Source: Pseudoalteromonas sp. MSK9-3 (GTDB lineage Bacteria; Pseudomonadota; Gammaproteobacteria; Enterobacterales; Alteromonadaceae). From it: 64,000 nucleotides of DNA. Every line of letters starts with the position of its first letter. The first letter of the stretch is position 1. The DNA is taken from contig NZ_MIET01000004.1 in assembly GCF_003590335.1 (NCBI RefSeq), positions 1-64,000 of the forward strand. Direction: 5' to 3'. Below the pieces are notes generated by a model. The model was not told the DNA's origin. It searched no databases and was given only the letters and a program-made list of their open reading frames with translations. Below, piece after piece: positions 10,135 through 18,775 of this stretch. The position numbers were made by a program, and so were the translations under genes.

Positions 10135-10164
10135 AAAAATGACGTCAGGTGTTACGTCATTTTT
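10135..10164 (-). terminator. terminator downstream of fimV
   Basis: AAAAATGACGT and ACGTCATTTTT form an 11-bp perfect stem with an eight-base loop and T runs on both strands, about 30 bases past the fimV stop. truA reads away from it, so it acts on fimV. Confidence 0.85.
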
Positions 10165-10195
10165 ATTGAGTAGTTCAATGTATTCTCGAGTGAGA

Positions 10196-13100
10196 TTAAG
10201 AAATTAGTTTGCTCTGTAAAGCTTGTGCCTCACTTTGGACTGATTCAGGACCTTTATCTAAGACCTCTTTTATCACACCCATCGCACCGTCATAATCTTC
10301 AATTTCAATATAAGCACGTGCCAGATCTAATTTGGCGGCAAAACCATCGGCTTCTAAGTCAACATCAGTGGCATTATCACCTGCTAAAAACTCATCAAAG
10401 TCACCTAAGCCCACATCCATATCCGCGTCGTTATATGGCTCATCTTGTGGTTCTAAATCATCACTTTGCGACAATAAATCGTCTATATCAACAAATTGAT
10501 CTTCTTCGTCGTCGCTGAGCTCAGGTAGTTCTTCTATCTCGGTGTCTGGCTCATCATTCAATAGTGATGCAAAATCCACGTCCACATCATCTAACTCAGC
10601 GATATTGACCGGCTCAGGTTCAACCATATCATTAAGCAATGAATCGAAATCTGTATCCGATAAGTTTGCCATAAACTCATTTTCAATGGCCGCTTCATCA
10701 ATAACCCCTTGTTCAGCAGCTTCTTGTGCTTCACTCAACTCATCAAGTTGCGATAAAAACTCATCTGGTGAGTTTTGTAAAGTATCACCCTCGTGATCCT
10801 CAGACTCAAATTCAAACTCTGGCGCATCGGCTAAGTTAGCAGGAAGCGGGGCTTCAACTACAGCGTCAGTACCTATTAACTCCTCAGGCTCAATAAGCAC
10901 TTCTTCTTCGACGTCGTCTTTTACTTCAAGAGGCAGCTCTGATTCATCGGCTACAGCATCCAACGCAGCTTGTTCGTCAAATTCAGGAAGCGTTTCAATC
11001 GGCTCTTCAGCCTCAAAGTTTATCTCTTCATCAGTACTTTGCGTATCAAGCTCTGAGGGCTCAATAACCGCGTCTTCCTCAAAGTCATCCTCTAAGGTAT
11101 TTTCAAGCGCTGAGTCGACATCAAGTTCATCTTCTACTTCATTTTCAACTTCAAGAGGTTGCTCTGGCTCATCGGCTAAAGCATTCGATGCAGCTTGTTC
11201 ATCAAATTCAGGAAGCGTTTCAATCGGGTCTTCAGCCTCAAGGTTTATCTCTTCGTCAGCACTTTGCGTATCAAGTTCTGCGAACTCAACAACCGCTTCT
11301 TCCTCAAAGTCACCCTCTGAGATATTTTCCAGCGCTGAGTCAACATCCAGTTCATCTTCTACTTCATTTTCAACTTCAAGAAGTTGCTCTGGCTCATCGG
11401 CTACAGCATCCAACGCAGCTTGTTCATCAAATTCAGGAAGCGTTTCAATCGGCTCTTCAGCCTCAAGGTTTATCTCTTCGTCAGCACTTTGCGTATCAAG
11501 CTCTGAGGGCTCAATAACCGCTTCTTCCTCAAAGTCACCCTCTGAGGTATTTTCAAGCGCTGAGTCAACATCCAGTTCATCTTCTACTTCATTTTCAACT
11601 TCAAGAGGTTGCTCTGGCTCATCGGCTACAGCATCCAACGCAGCTTGTTCATCAAATTCAGGAAGCGTTTCTAGTGGCTCCTCCGTCTCTGACGAGAAGG
11701 CCTGGTCGGCACTTTGGGCTTCAAGTTCCGAAGATTCAGCGATCCCCGCTAACTCTTGTGCTGTATTTAGATTTGCTTCCTGTTGCGGTGGGAGATCATC
11801 TTCTGCTTGCAGCAAAGACTCAAATTCTGATGCACTAAGTTCTTCTAACTCGTCATCCATAGAGTCAAGAGCGTCTTGCTCATTAAACTCAGGAAGATCT
11901 TCTATATTTTGCTCAGCCTGTTCATTTTCAACAGACGTAGTATCGTCTATGACATTTTTGTTGGGGGCTGCTTCGTCATCTTCGAATGACAAATCCAAGT
12001 CATCGTCACCGTGAGAGTCATCTAATTCACCTTCTAATGCATTTTCAGATACCATTTTATTTTGTAGTGCATCAGACAGCGCTTGTTCCGTCTCACTTGC
12101 CGATAAAGGCGTCTCATCAAATTCACTATCTAACTCTAACTCTGGATAACTATCTAACTCTGCACTTGGTGTCACTAAGTCTGGCTCGTCAAACTCTTCT
12201 ATCTCAGATAAGTCAGCCCCTTCTAACAATGGGTCATCGCCTAAATCAATTTCGTCTCCATCAGCTAACTCATCATCCCACTCAGAGTCACCTGAATCAT
12301 CGAGTGCATTTAAAAGTTCATCAATACTCTGGCCATTCTTTTTATCATCACCCTCAAACTCTGATGTAGGCAATATACTGTCATCTTCAGACGGCACGTG
12401 CATCGTGTCCGCTTGGAACCCATTATCTGGAGAGTCCAAGTCATCAATATCAAAATCACTTTCTGTTAAGGACGCCTTGTCATTGTGCGCATGTTGATTT
12501 GTCTCTGATAGCAACTCATCATCAACTTCATCAAGCAGATCACCTGCAATATCATCAGATAAATTACTTGTGGTCGTAGCATCTTCATTGCCACTCAGTA
12601 ATTCATCCATCTCTTCTATGTCAAATTCATCGTCAGGTTCATTTAACAAGCCATCGATATTTTCAATATCCAGCTCATCGGTTTCTGCTATTAGTTCAGG
12701 CTCTGGTGCAACGTCCAAGTCAGTGCCAGTGTTAGTGCCAGTAAGCTCAGACTCATCTTCATCAACTAACGCATCAAATTCATCTACGCCTAGGTCATCA
12801 TCACCTAGCTCATCGGTCTCTTCTATTAATTCAGGCTCTGCTGCAACATCTAACTCGGTACCAGTAAGGTCAGGCTCGCCTTCATCAACCAACGCGTCAA
12901 GTTCATCTGCGCCTAGGTCGTCATCACCTAGCTCATCACTCTCTTCTATTAATTCAGGCTCTGCTGCAACGCCTAAGTCAGTGCCTGTTTCTGCGTCAGT
13001 AGGCTCAGACTCATCTTCATCTACCAACGCATCAAGTTCATCTGCGCCTAGGTCGTCATCACCTAGCTCATCACTCTCTTCTATTAATTCAGGCTCTGCT

Positions 13101-15682
13101 GCAACGTCTAACTCAGTGTCAGTAAGCTCAGACTCATCTTCATCAACCAACGCATCAAGTTCATCTACGCCTAGGTCGTCATCACTTAACTCATCGGTCT
13201 CTTCTATTAACTCGGGCTCTGCTGCAACGTCTGTGTCTGCAGCATCAGGCTCACTTTCATCAACTAACGTAACTAATTCATCTGCTTCTTCGACCGAATC
13301 GTTGATATTGTCAGTATCAAGCTCTTCTTCTAAAGAAGGCGCTAGCGCTTCAGGTTCAGCTTCATCAATCAGACCATCGATATCATCACTATCTAACTCT
13401 TCTTCCAATGATGGCGATTCAACTTCTGGTCCAGCCTCATCCAATAAGCCATCGATGTCATCACTATCTAGTTCTTCTAAAGAAGGCTCTTGCGCTTCAG
13501 GGGCCACTTCATCAATCAGCCCATCGACATCATCAATATCAAACTCTTCTTTTAAAGAAGGCTCTTCCGCTTCAGGGGCCACTTCATCAATCAGCCCATC
13601 GACATCACCAATATCAAACTCATCTTCTAAAGAAGGCTCTTCCACTTCAGGGGCCACTTCATCAATCAGCCCATCGACATCATCAATATCAAACTCTTCT
13701 TTTAAAGAAGGCTCTTCCGCTTCAGGGGCCACTTCATCAATCAGCCCATCGACATCACCAATATCAAACTCTTCTTCTAAAGAAGGCTCTTCCACTTCAG
13801 GGGCAACTTCATCAATCAGACCATCGATGTCATCAATATCAAATTCATCTTCAGGTGATAAGGCTTCCTCTTCAGAGCCTGCTTCGTCAATCAGGCCGTC
13901 AATATCATCAATATCAAATTCATCTTCAGGTAATGAGGCTTCCTCTTCAGAGCCTGCTTCGTCAATCAGACCATCGATATCATCAATATCGAACTCTTCT
14001 TCTAATGATGGCGCTTGTGCTTCAGGTGCTGCTTCATCAATCAAACCATCGATATCATCAATATCAAATTCATCTTCAGATGAGGTATCGTCAGATTCCG
14101 TCGCAACTTCGTCCAATAACCCATCAATATCATCGATATCGAAATCTTCCACTTCACTTTTCGCATCACTGCTGCCAGCTTCATCTAGCAAGCTATCGAT
14201 ATCATCCAGATCTAAATTGTCTGACGATTCAACAGTTTCTTGCCCGTTAGACTCTAACAGGGAGTCAACATCAGGTTCACTCGACGTCTCATCTAAAATT
14301 GAATCTATATCTACATCTTCTTGTGAGTCTTCAGCGAGCTCCTCACTTAAAGCAGCTAGCGCATCATCACTAATATCAAGTTCATCGTCATTACTATCAT
14401 CAGCACTTGATACTTCGTTGAATAGATCGTCAATGTCTCCGTCATTTAAAATATCACCGGAGTCTTGCTCTATATCCAATGCAACTTCGTCACCTAATCC
14501 ATCTGGTTCATCAAAGTTTTGTTGTAAGAAATCATCAAGATCATCGCCACTATCAAGCTCATCAGTTTCATCATCAAATACAATGTCGTCACTGAGTAAA
14601 CCATCGAGCTCATCTTGATCTAATGTGTCATTTCCCTCTTCAAAAGCATCATCTTCCAACGAGTCAAACATGATGTCATCGTCTTCTGGTAACATATCAT
14701 CATCGAGCTGGACACTTTCATCAATTGGTTCCGGTGCGGCGGCTGGTGCTATATCGAGGTCAAGAGGATCAGCTGCAACCGGGGTTTGAGGTAAGAAATC
14801 ATCCTCTCCACTACTATCAGCGGCTTCATCTTTATTACGTTTTTTCAAGAAAAAGACGACACCACCAATTGCAAGTAAGGCTGGTAATATTGACATCAAC
14901 AACAACATAATCGGGTTAGACATCAGCGATTCACCGCTCATACCCGAATCTTGCTGCTTTTGCGCTGCTTGTTCTGCTAATAATTCGTTTTGTAAATCGA
15001 TCAGTGACTTAAGCTGTTGTTGTATTTGGCTATCTTGACCCAATTGCTGCTGAACATTTTTCAATTCATCTGAGATATCGCCGAGTTTCTGCTTAAGTTT
15101 ATTGTTTTCTTTAAGAATATCTTCAACGTTACGAACTGAGCTTTTAAATTGATTTTGTAGTTCTAATAACTTGGAATCCTGATCCATTTGCAAAGATTTG
15201 AGTCTATTTGCTAATTCGACTTTTGCTTCTTCTACATCAACTTTTCGCGCTTGAGTCACTTTTTTCTGGGCTTGCTCAATCGTGTCATTATCAAGCATGC
15301 CATTTTTCTTCATTTCCCATAACGCATCATCTTGATCCGACTTTTGCTTCGCAAACACAGGATTTTCTTTACGCATTTCACCCAAGGTTGGAATACGCAA
15401 ATAGGCACCGTCACGCATATGGTTTAGGTTTTTATCTAAGAAAGCATCTGGATTTTTTGTATAAAATGCACTCATGACTTGATAAATAGTCACGGACTCG
15501 TCGTTGCGCACCTTTTTAGCAATACGCCACAAAGTGTCGGAAGGTTTTATTGGCCCTATAGTTCGGCCTTGCATGCCATAATCTGCGCCTTTAGGCCCTT
15601 TAATTTGGGCAGCCTCTTGCGTAAGAACTGGCATGGTGATCAATGCAGACGCAAAGATACAAAAAAAGACAAAACCGCGCAT
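10196..15682 (-). CDS. fimV: FimV-family polar/pilus assembly protein, giant acidic repeat form (1828 aa)
   Basis: FimV/HubP-type proteins organise the cell pole and type IV pili. The order is: signal peptide (about 1-21), LysM-like peptidoglycan-binding segment (about 40-97), periplasmic coiled coil (about 150-245), one membrane helix (about 257-279, MLLLMSILPALLAIGGVVFF), then about 1500 very acidic cytosolic residues, and a C-terminal FimV TPR-like segment (about 1780-1828, DLARAYIEIEDYDGAMGVIK). The acidic part contains three separate tandem arrays, listed below. At 1828 residues it is about twice the size of Pseudomonas FimV (from memory about 920) and of the HubP class. A long open frame on the opposite strand is a by-product of the repeats. 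Confidence 0.93.
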   Translation of the reverse strand: MRGFVFFCIFASALITMPVLTQEAAQIKGPKGADYGMQGRTIGPIKPSDTLWRIAKKVRNDESVTIYQVMSAFYTKNPDAFLDKNLNHMRDGAYLRIPTLGEMRKENPVFAKQKSDQDDALWEMKKNGMLDNDTIEQAQKKVTQARKVDVEEAKVELANRLKSLQMDQDSKLLELQNQFKSSVRNVEDILKENNKLKQKLGDISDELKNVQQQLGQDSQIQQQLKSLIDLQNELLAEQAAQKQQDSGMSGESLMSNPIMLLLMSILPALLAIGGVVFFLKKRNKDEAADSSGEDDFLPQTPVAADPLDLDIAPAAAPEPIDESVQLDDDMLPEDDDIMFDSLEDDAFEEGNDTLDQDELDGLLSDDIVFDDETDELDSGDDLDDFLQQNFDEPDGLGDEVALDIEQDSGDILNDGDIDDLFNEVSSADDSNDDELDISDDALAALSEELAEDSQEDVDIDSILDETSSEPDVDSLLESNGQETVESSDNLDLDDIDSLLDEAGSSDAKSEVEDFDIDDIDGLLDEVATESDDTSSEDEFDIDDIDGLIDEAAPEAQAPSLEEEFDIDDIDGLIDEAGSEEEASLPEDEFDIDDIDGLIDEAGSEEEALSPEDEFDIDDIDGLIDEVAPEVEEPSLEEEFDIGDVDGLIDEVAPEAEEPSLKEEFDIDDVDGLIDEVAPEVEEPSLEDEFDIGDVDGLIDEVAPEAEEPSLKEEFDIDDVDGLIDEVAPEAQEPSLEELDSDDIDGLLDEAGPEVESPSLEEELDSDDIDGLIDEAEPEALAPSLEEELDTDNINDSVEEADELVTLVDESEPDAADTDVAAEPELIEETDELSDDDLGVDELDALVDEDESELTDTELDVAAEPELIEESDELGDDDLGADELDALVDEDESEPTDAETGTDLGVAAEPELIEESDELGDDDLGADELDALVDEGEPDLTGTELDVAAEPELIEETDELGDDDLGVDEFDALVDEDESELTGTNTGTDLDVAPEPELIAETDELDIENIDGLLNEPDDEFDIEEMDELLSGNEDATTTSNLSDDIAGDLLDEVDDELLSETNQHAHNDKASLTESDFDIDDLDSPDNGFQADTMHVPSEDDSILPTSEFEGDDKKNGQSIDELLNALDDSGDSEWDDELADGDEIDLGDDPLLEGADLSEIEEFDEPDLVTPSAELDSYPELELDSEFDETPLSASETEQALSDALQNKMVSENALEGELDDSHGDDDLDLSFEDDEAAPNKNVIDDTTSVENEQAEQNIEDLPEFNEQDALDSMDDELEELSASEFESLLQAEDDLPPQQEANLNTAQELAGIAESSELEAQSADQAFSSETEEPLETLPEFDEQAALDAVADEPEQPLEVENEVEDELDVDSALENTSEGDFEEEAVIEPSELDTQSADEEINLEAEEPIETLPEFDEQAALDAVADEPEQLLEVENEVEDELDVDSALENISEGDFEEEAVVEFAELDTQSADEEINLEAEDPIETLPEFDEQAASNALADEPEQPLEVENEVEDELDVDSALENTLEDDFEEDAVIEPSELDTQSTDEEINFEAEEPIETLPEFDEQAALDAVADESELPLEVKDDVEEEVLIEPEELIGTDAVVEAPLPANLADAPEFEFESEDHEGDTLQNSPDEFLSQLDELSEAQEAAEQGVIDEAAIENEFMANLSDTDFDSLLNDMVEPEPVNIAELDDVDVDFASLLNDEPDTEIEELPELSDDEEDQFVDIDDLLSQSDDLEPQDEPYNDADMDVGLGDFDEFLAGDNATDVDLEADGFAAKLDLARAYIEIEDYDGAMGVIKEVLDKGPESVQSEAQALQSKLIS
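10960..11705 (-). repeat. fimV array 3: 75-residue (225-bp) repeats
   Basis: Three full copies and a partial fourth of a unit beginning ETLPEFDEQAALDAVADEPE. The same landmark recurs at 10967, 11192, 11417 and 11642, exactly 225 bp apart, and copies differ at few bases, indicating recent duplication. Confidence 0.9.
12650..13250 (-). repeat. fimV array 2: about 40-46-residue acidic repeats
   Basis: Five units built on AAEPELIEE(S/T)DELGDDDLG followed by (A/V)DELDALVDED differ in length by a variable linker of 4-6 residues. The last unit drifts into a copy of the array-1 motif (DIENIDGLL), so the two arrays share an ancestor. Confidence 0.85.
13330..14140 (-). repeat. fimV array 1: 25-residue (75-bp) acidic tandem repeats
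   Basis: About eleven units of the form EFDIDDIDGLIDEAxPExExPSLE run head to tail with a 75-bp period (for example CCATCGACAT at 13521 and again at 13596). Two neighbouring units (GDVDGLIDEVAPEAEEPSLK and DDVDGLIDEVAPEVEEPSLE) are duplicated together as a 150-bp block, pointing to recent expansion. Confidence 0.9.
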
Positions 15683-15905
15683 GTTGATCCTTTCTGTACA
15701 TTGTTCAGCATCTCGCCAAACATTTTAATAATGCTAAGGGTAGCTTTTGCAAGCTCTATTCCAATTGCAAACTATAAACCAGTTGTCTACGAATATCCAT
15801 TGCAACGTATTGAAATTTAACATGCTTATAATAGTTTATGATGAGAGAGAAAACTACTTAGTTTTCAAAAGGTCAAATCTTTGGCGTGAAATTATACTAT
15901 GGAGG

Positions 15906-15930
15906 AAAAAAGCTGCCGCTCAGCAGCTTT
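15906..15930 (-). terminator. asd terminator
   Basis: AAAGCTGC/GCAGCTTT stem with a six-base loop, followed on the minus strand by six T. It lies 20 bases past the asd stop. Confidence 0.8.
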
Positions 15931-15949
15931 ATGCTAATAAGCCAATGAA

Positions 15950-16966
15950 TTACAAGTAATTTTCTATCAGCTCTTCAGCGATCTGCACACTATTAGTGGC
16001 AGCACCTTTGCGCGTATTATCCGATACAACCCACAAATTTAAACCATGAGGATGCGAAATATCCTGGCGTAAACGGCCAACATATACGGTGTCGTTACCA
16101 CTGGCATCGCTCACAGGCGTTGGGTAATCTTGCTCATCTTCAATAAACTCAACGCCAGGCGCCTCATTAAGCAATTGTTTTATATGCTCAATATCATGTG
16201 GCATGCGTGTTTCTAAATGAATCGATTCAGCATGACCAAAAAATACAGGTACCCTTACGGCGGTAGGGTTAACCAATACACTGCTATCACCCAATATTTT
16301 TTGCGTTTCCCACACCATTTTCATTTCTTCTTTGGTGTAGCCATTCTCTTGGAAAGTATCGATTTGTGGGATAACGTTAAACGCAATCTGTTTGGTAAAT
16401 ATGTTATTTTCCATCGGGCGAGCGTTCATTAAATTAGCCGTTTGCTTGGCTAATTCATCAACGGCTTCTTTACCTGCACCTGACACAGCCTGATAGGTAG
16501 ATACATTAATTCTATCTATGCCATATGCATCATATATCGGCTTTAAAGCAACCATCATTTGGATAGTTGAGCAGTTTGGGTTCGCAATAATATTTCGATT
16601 GCGAAAATCGGCTAAACTGTCTTTATTAACTTCAGGCACTATCAACGGCACATCAAAGTCATATCTAAAATGTGATGTATTATCGATCACCACACAACCC
16701 GCTTCAGCCGCGATCGGAGCATATTTCTCTGACACACTACCGCCTGCTGAAAATAGACCTATGTGTGCCTGAGAGAAATCAAACTTTTCAACATCAATGA
16801 CTTCAATTTTTTCGCCACGAAAATCAATGTCTTCACCGGCACTTCGACTACTTGCAAGCGCAAAAAGTTGGTCAACCGGAAATTTTCTATCTTGTAAAGT
16901 TTCAATAATTTGGCGTCCAACGAGTCCCGTTGCGCCTAGTACTGCCACATTAAATTTTTGCGACAT
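15950..16966 (-). CDS. asd: aspartate-semialdehyde dehydrogenase
   Basis: Asd reduces aspartyl phosphate to the semialdehyde for lysine, methionine, threonine and diaminopimelate synthesis. The NADP-binding AVLGATGLVGRQI (about 8-20) and the active-site cysteine in ANPNCSTIQM (about residue 132) are present, so it is likely the active enzyme rather than the Asd-like Usg protein found here in E. coli. I start at 16966 (MSQKF): the ATG four codons upstream is part of the GAGGAATAAC ribosome-binding stretch. The pdxB stop ends one base before this ATG, so the genes are coupled. Confidence 0.93.
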   Translation of the reverse strand: MSQKFNVAVLGATGLVGRQIIETLQDRKFPVDQLFALASSRSAGEDIDFRGEKIEVIDVEKFDFSQAHIGLFSAGGSVSEKYAPIAAEAGCVVIDNTSHFRYDFDVPLIVPEVNKDSLADFRNRNIIANPNCSTIQMMVALKPIYDAYGIDRINVSTYQAVSGAGKEAVDELAKQTANLMNARPMENNIFTKQIAFNVIPQIDTFQENGYTKEEMKMVWETQKILGDSSVLVNPTAVRVPVFFGHAESIHLETRMPHDIEHIKQLLNEAPGVEFIEDEQDYPTPVSDASGNDTVYVGRLRQDISHPHGLNLWVVSDNTRKGAATNSVQIAEELIENYL

Positions 16967-16967
16967 G

Positions 16968-18101
16968 TTATTCCTCATTCTTTTCTATTACATTAAAGCC
17001 AAGCTGCGCTAACATAGCACCATGCTCACTGCGGTTTTCTATACTCAGCGTACTGAACTCTCTACGTGGTGGATAATTCTTACGTAGGCTATCAAAACCT
17101 TGGTTTTGCAAGTTCGCCCGTAACAATCCATCATCACGGCGAATGTCATATACTAAGTGGACTATTCTGCCTAAATCATGTTCGGTTAATGTTTGCTCTA
17201 TTTGACATTTAGTAAGCGCCGGAATTGGCAAGAAATCAGCCAATGTTTTGGTTGCTGGCACATCAAATAAACGACAAACACCTTGATATAACATTTGCGT
17301 ACCACGCGCTTTGCCTTCTTGAGTATGGCCAGCAATATGTACACTCGAAAACCTCACATAAGAGAGCAAATCAGTCAGTATATTGGGCTCATTCTCCCAT
17401 ACATCTAATACCAGCTCTAACTTTTTCCCAGAGTCTAATGCAGTTAACAACGCTTGATTGTCGATAACTTCACCTCGGCTGGCATTAATAACAACCATGC
17501 CAGATTTTAGCTTGTTGATGCGCTCAGCGTTTAGCAAGTGATGCGTTTTATGTTCACCACTTTTAATTAAAGGCACATGAAACGTCACAAAATCAGCCTT
17601 GCTTAACGCGGTATCTAATTCAATATGCTCGTTAAGCGTACCATTTTCATAACGGATCGGGTCGCACAATACCAGTTCGATCCCCATGCCCAATAATTTG
17701 TCATGTAAACATTGCCCAATACTACCAACGCCAATAATAGCTAATGTTTTACCAGCTAATTTGGTATTTGTTTCTTGGCTATAAGCATATAAAGCACTGA
17801 TCACATATTCCGCGACAGCTATCGCATTACAACCAGGTGCACTGCTAAACGCAATATTATTCTGGGCCAACAGTTCGGTATCAATATGATCGATTCCGAT
17901 TGTGGCTGTACCGACAAACTTAAGTTGATTCGCTTCACTGAGTAAATCTTTATTTACTTGGGTCACCGAACGCGTTAATAACACATCCACACCCCTTAGC
18001 GCTTCTGATGCTAAGTTGCGACCATCAAAACGCTTTACTTCGCCTAAATCTGAGAAGTACTCTTCTACCAATGGCATATTTTGATCTGCAAGGATCTTCA
18101 T
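16968..18101 (-). CDS. pdxB: erythronate-4-phosphate dehydrogenase
   Basis: PdxB oxidises 4-phosphoerythronate in the DXP-dependent pyridoxal-phosphate pathway. It is a D-2-hydroxyacid dehydrogenase: Rossmann motif GVGSIGQCLHDKL near residue 122, INASRGEVID, and catalytic histidine in SVHIAGHTQEGKARG. The short C-terminal domain particular to PdxB is present (377 aa in total). MKILADQNMP at 18101 is the conserved start; an in-frame ATG seven codons earlier is less likely. It is the first gene of the pdxB-asd pair. Confidence 0.95.
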   Translation of the reverse strand: MKILADQNMPLVEEYFSDLGEVKRFDGRNLASEALRGVDVLLTRSVTQVNKDLLSEANQLKFVGTATIGIDHIDTELLAQNNIAFSSAPGCNAIAVAEYVISALYAYSQETNTKLAGKTLAIIGVGSIGQCLHDKLLGMGIELVLCDPIRYENGTLNEHIELDTALSKADFVTFHVPLIKSGEHKTHHLLNAERINKLKSGMVVINASRGEVIDNQALLTALDSGKKLELVLDVWENEPNILTDLLSYVRFSSVHIAGHTQEGKARGTQMLYQGVCRLFDVPATKTLADFLPIPALTKCQIEQTLTEHDLGRIVHLVYDIRRDDGLLRANLQNQGFDSLRKNYPPRREFSTLSIENRSEHGAMLAQLGFNVIEKNEE

Positions 18102-18186
18102 CTGTTGTTCCCAAGTACGCACTTTGCGCCATATTGTATACCTAAGCCTTTAGCAAATGCGAGTGCCAACAACACGTAGATATAAC

Positions 18187-18483
18187 TTAATGCCCTTTTA
18201 ACTTATGAACACCAGCTCCGATCCCCACAAACATAACAATAATAAGTATTAACACCATCAAAGTGGCTTGTTTTTGCTCTGGCAACAAAATAAGCGGACT
18301 CATAAGGATGGCTGTAATACTGCTAAACGCAATAAACAATGCAGTATATACACAGCGATGGTAGCCAAAATATGCACTCACGAGACAAAAGAACAAGCTA
18401 ACAAAAACGGCAGGCGTGTAGATATTAAAAGACATCCATGTTGCGATTAAAGATAAAGAAATTGAAATTGTAGTGTTCATCAT
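18187..18483 (-). CDS. small integral membrane protein, 98 aa
   Basis: Three or four hydrophobic helices fill the protein (about residues 5-20, 24-40, 46-66 and 74-91). The start MMNTT is preceded by AGGAAGGAACC at good spacing; the frame extends 20 codons upstream without support. It lies alone between pdxB and the divergent fadE. No family is recognised and no function can be given. Confidence 0.6.
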   Translation of the reverse strand: MMNTTISISLSLIATWMSFNIYTPAVFVSLFFCLVSAYFGYHRCVYTALFIAFSSITAILMSPLILLPEQKQATLMVLILIIVMFVGIGAGVHKLKGH

Positions 18484-18746
18484 TTTAGGTTCCTTCCTGA
18501 TATATGACTCACTTAAAAATAGATCAAAACAACATAAATACAACTTTAAATATACAAATAAAACACAATAGAACGTCTTATATAGACCATGATCCTCATC
18601 GCATAAATCATGCTAACTCGTATTTTTATTGCTTAAAGCGGGGCATACACTGGGCGCAACAATCAATGATTCACATTAAATAATCAAATTTAAAGTCCTT
18701 ATATTTTCTCTTGTAAATATTTGCCTTAGCCGCTAGTCTTAATAGG

Positions 18747-18756
18747 TGGTCAGACC
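18747..18756 (+). promoter_or_regulatory. FadR-like operator upstream of fadE
   Basis: TGGTCAGACC matches the core TGGTCNGACC of the E. coli FadR consensus and lies 20-29 bases before the fadE start, where binding would block transcription or translation initiation. FadR control of fadE is established in enterics and vibrios; here it is inferred from the site alone. Confidence 0.6.
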
Positions 18757-18775
18757 TCTAATAAGGAAGAACAAA

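Noticed and set aside
10225..14250. Several other plus-strand frames with His/Gln/Leu repeats
   Set aside because: They lie in the remaining frame opposite the fimV arrays and are explained by them.
12570..14618. 682-codon open frame on the plus strand, very rich in Ser
   Set aside because: It is the exact antisense of the acidic fimV repeats (Asp/Glu codons read backwards as Ser). No start context or domain; fimV is clearly the real gene.
16968..18122. pdxB start at 18122
   Set aside because: The conserved MKILADQNMP N-terminus begins at 18101; the extra seven residues are not part of the family.
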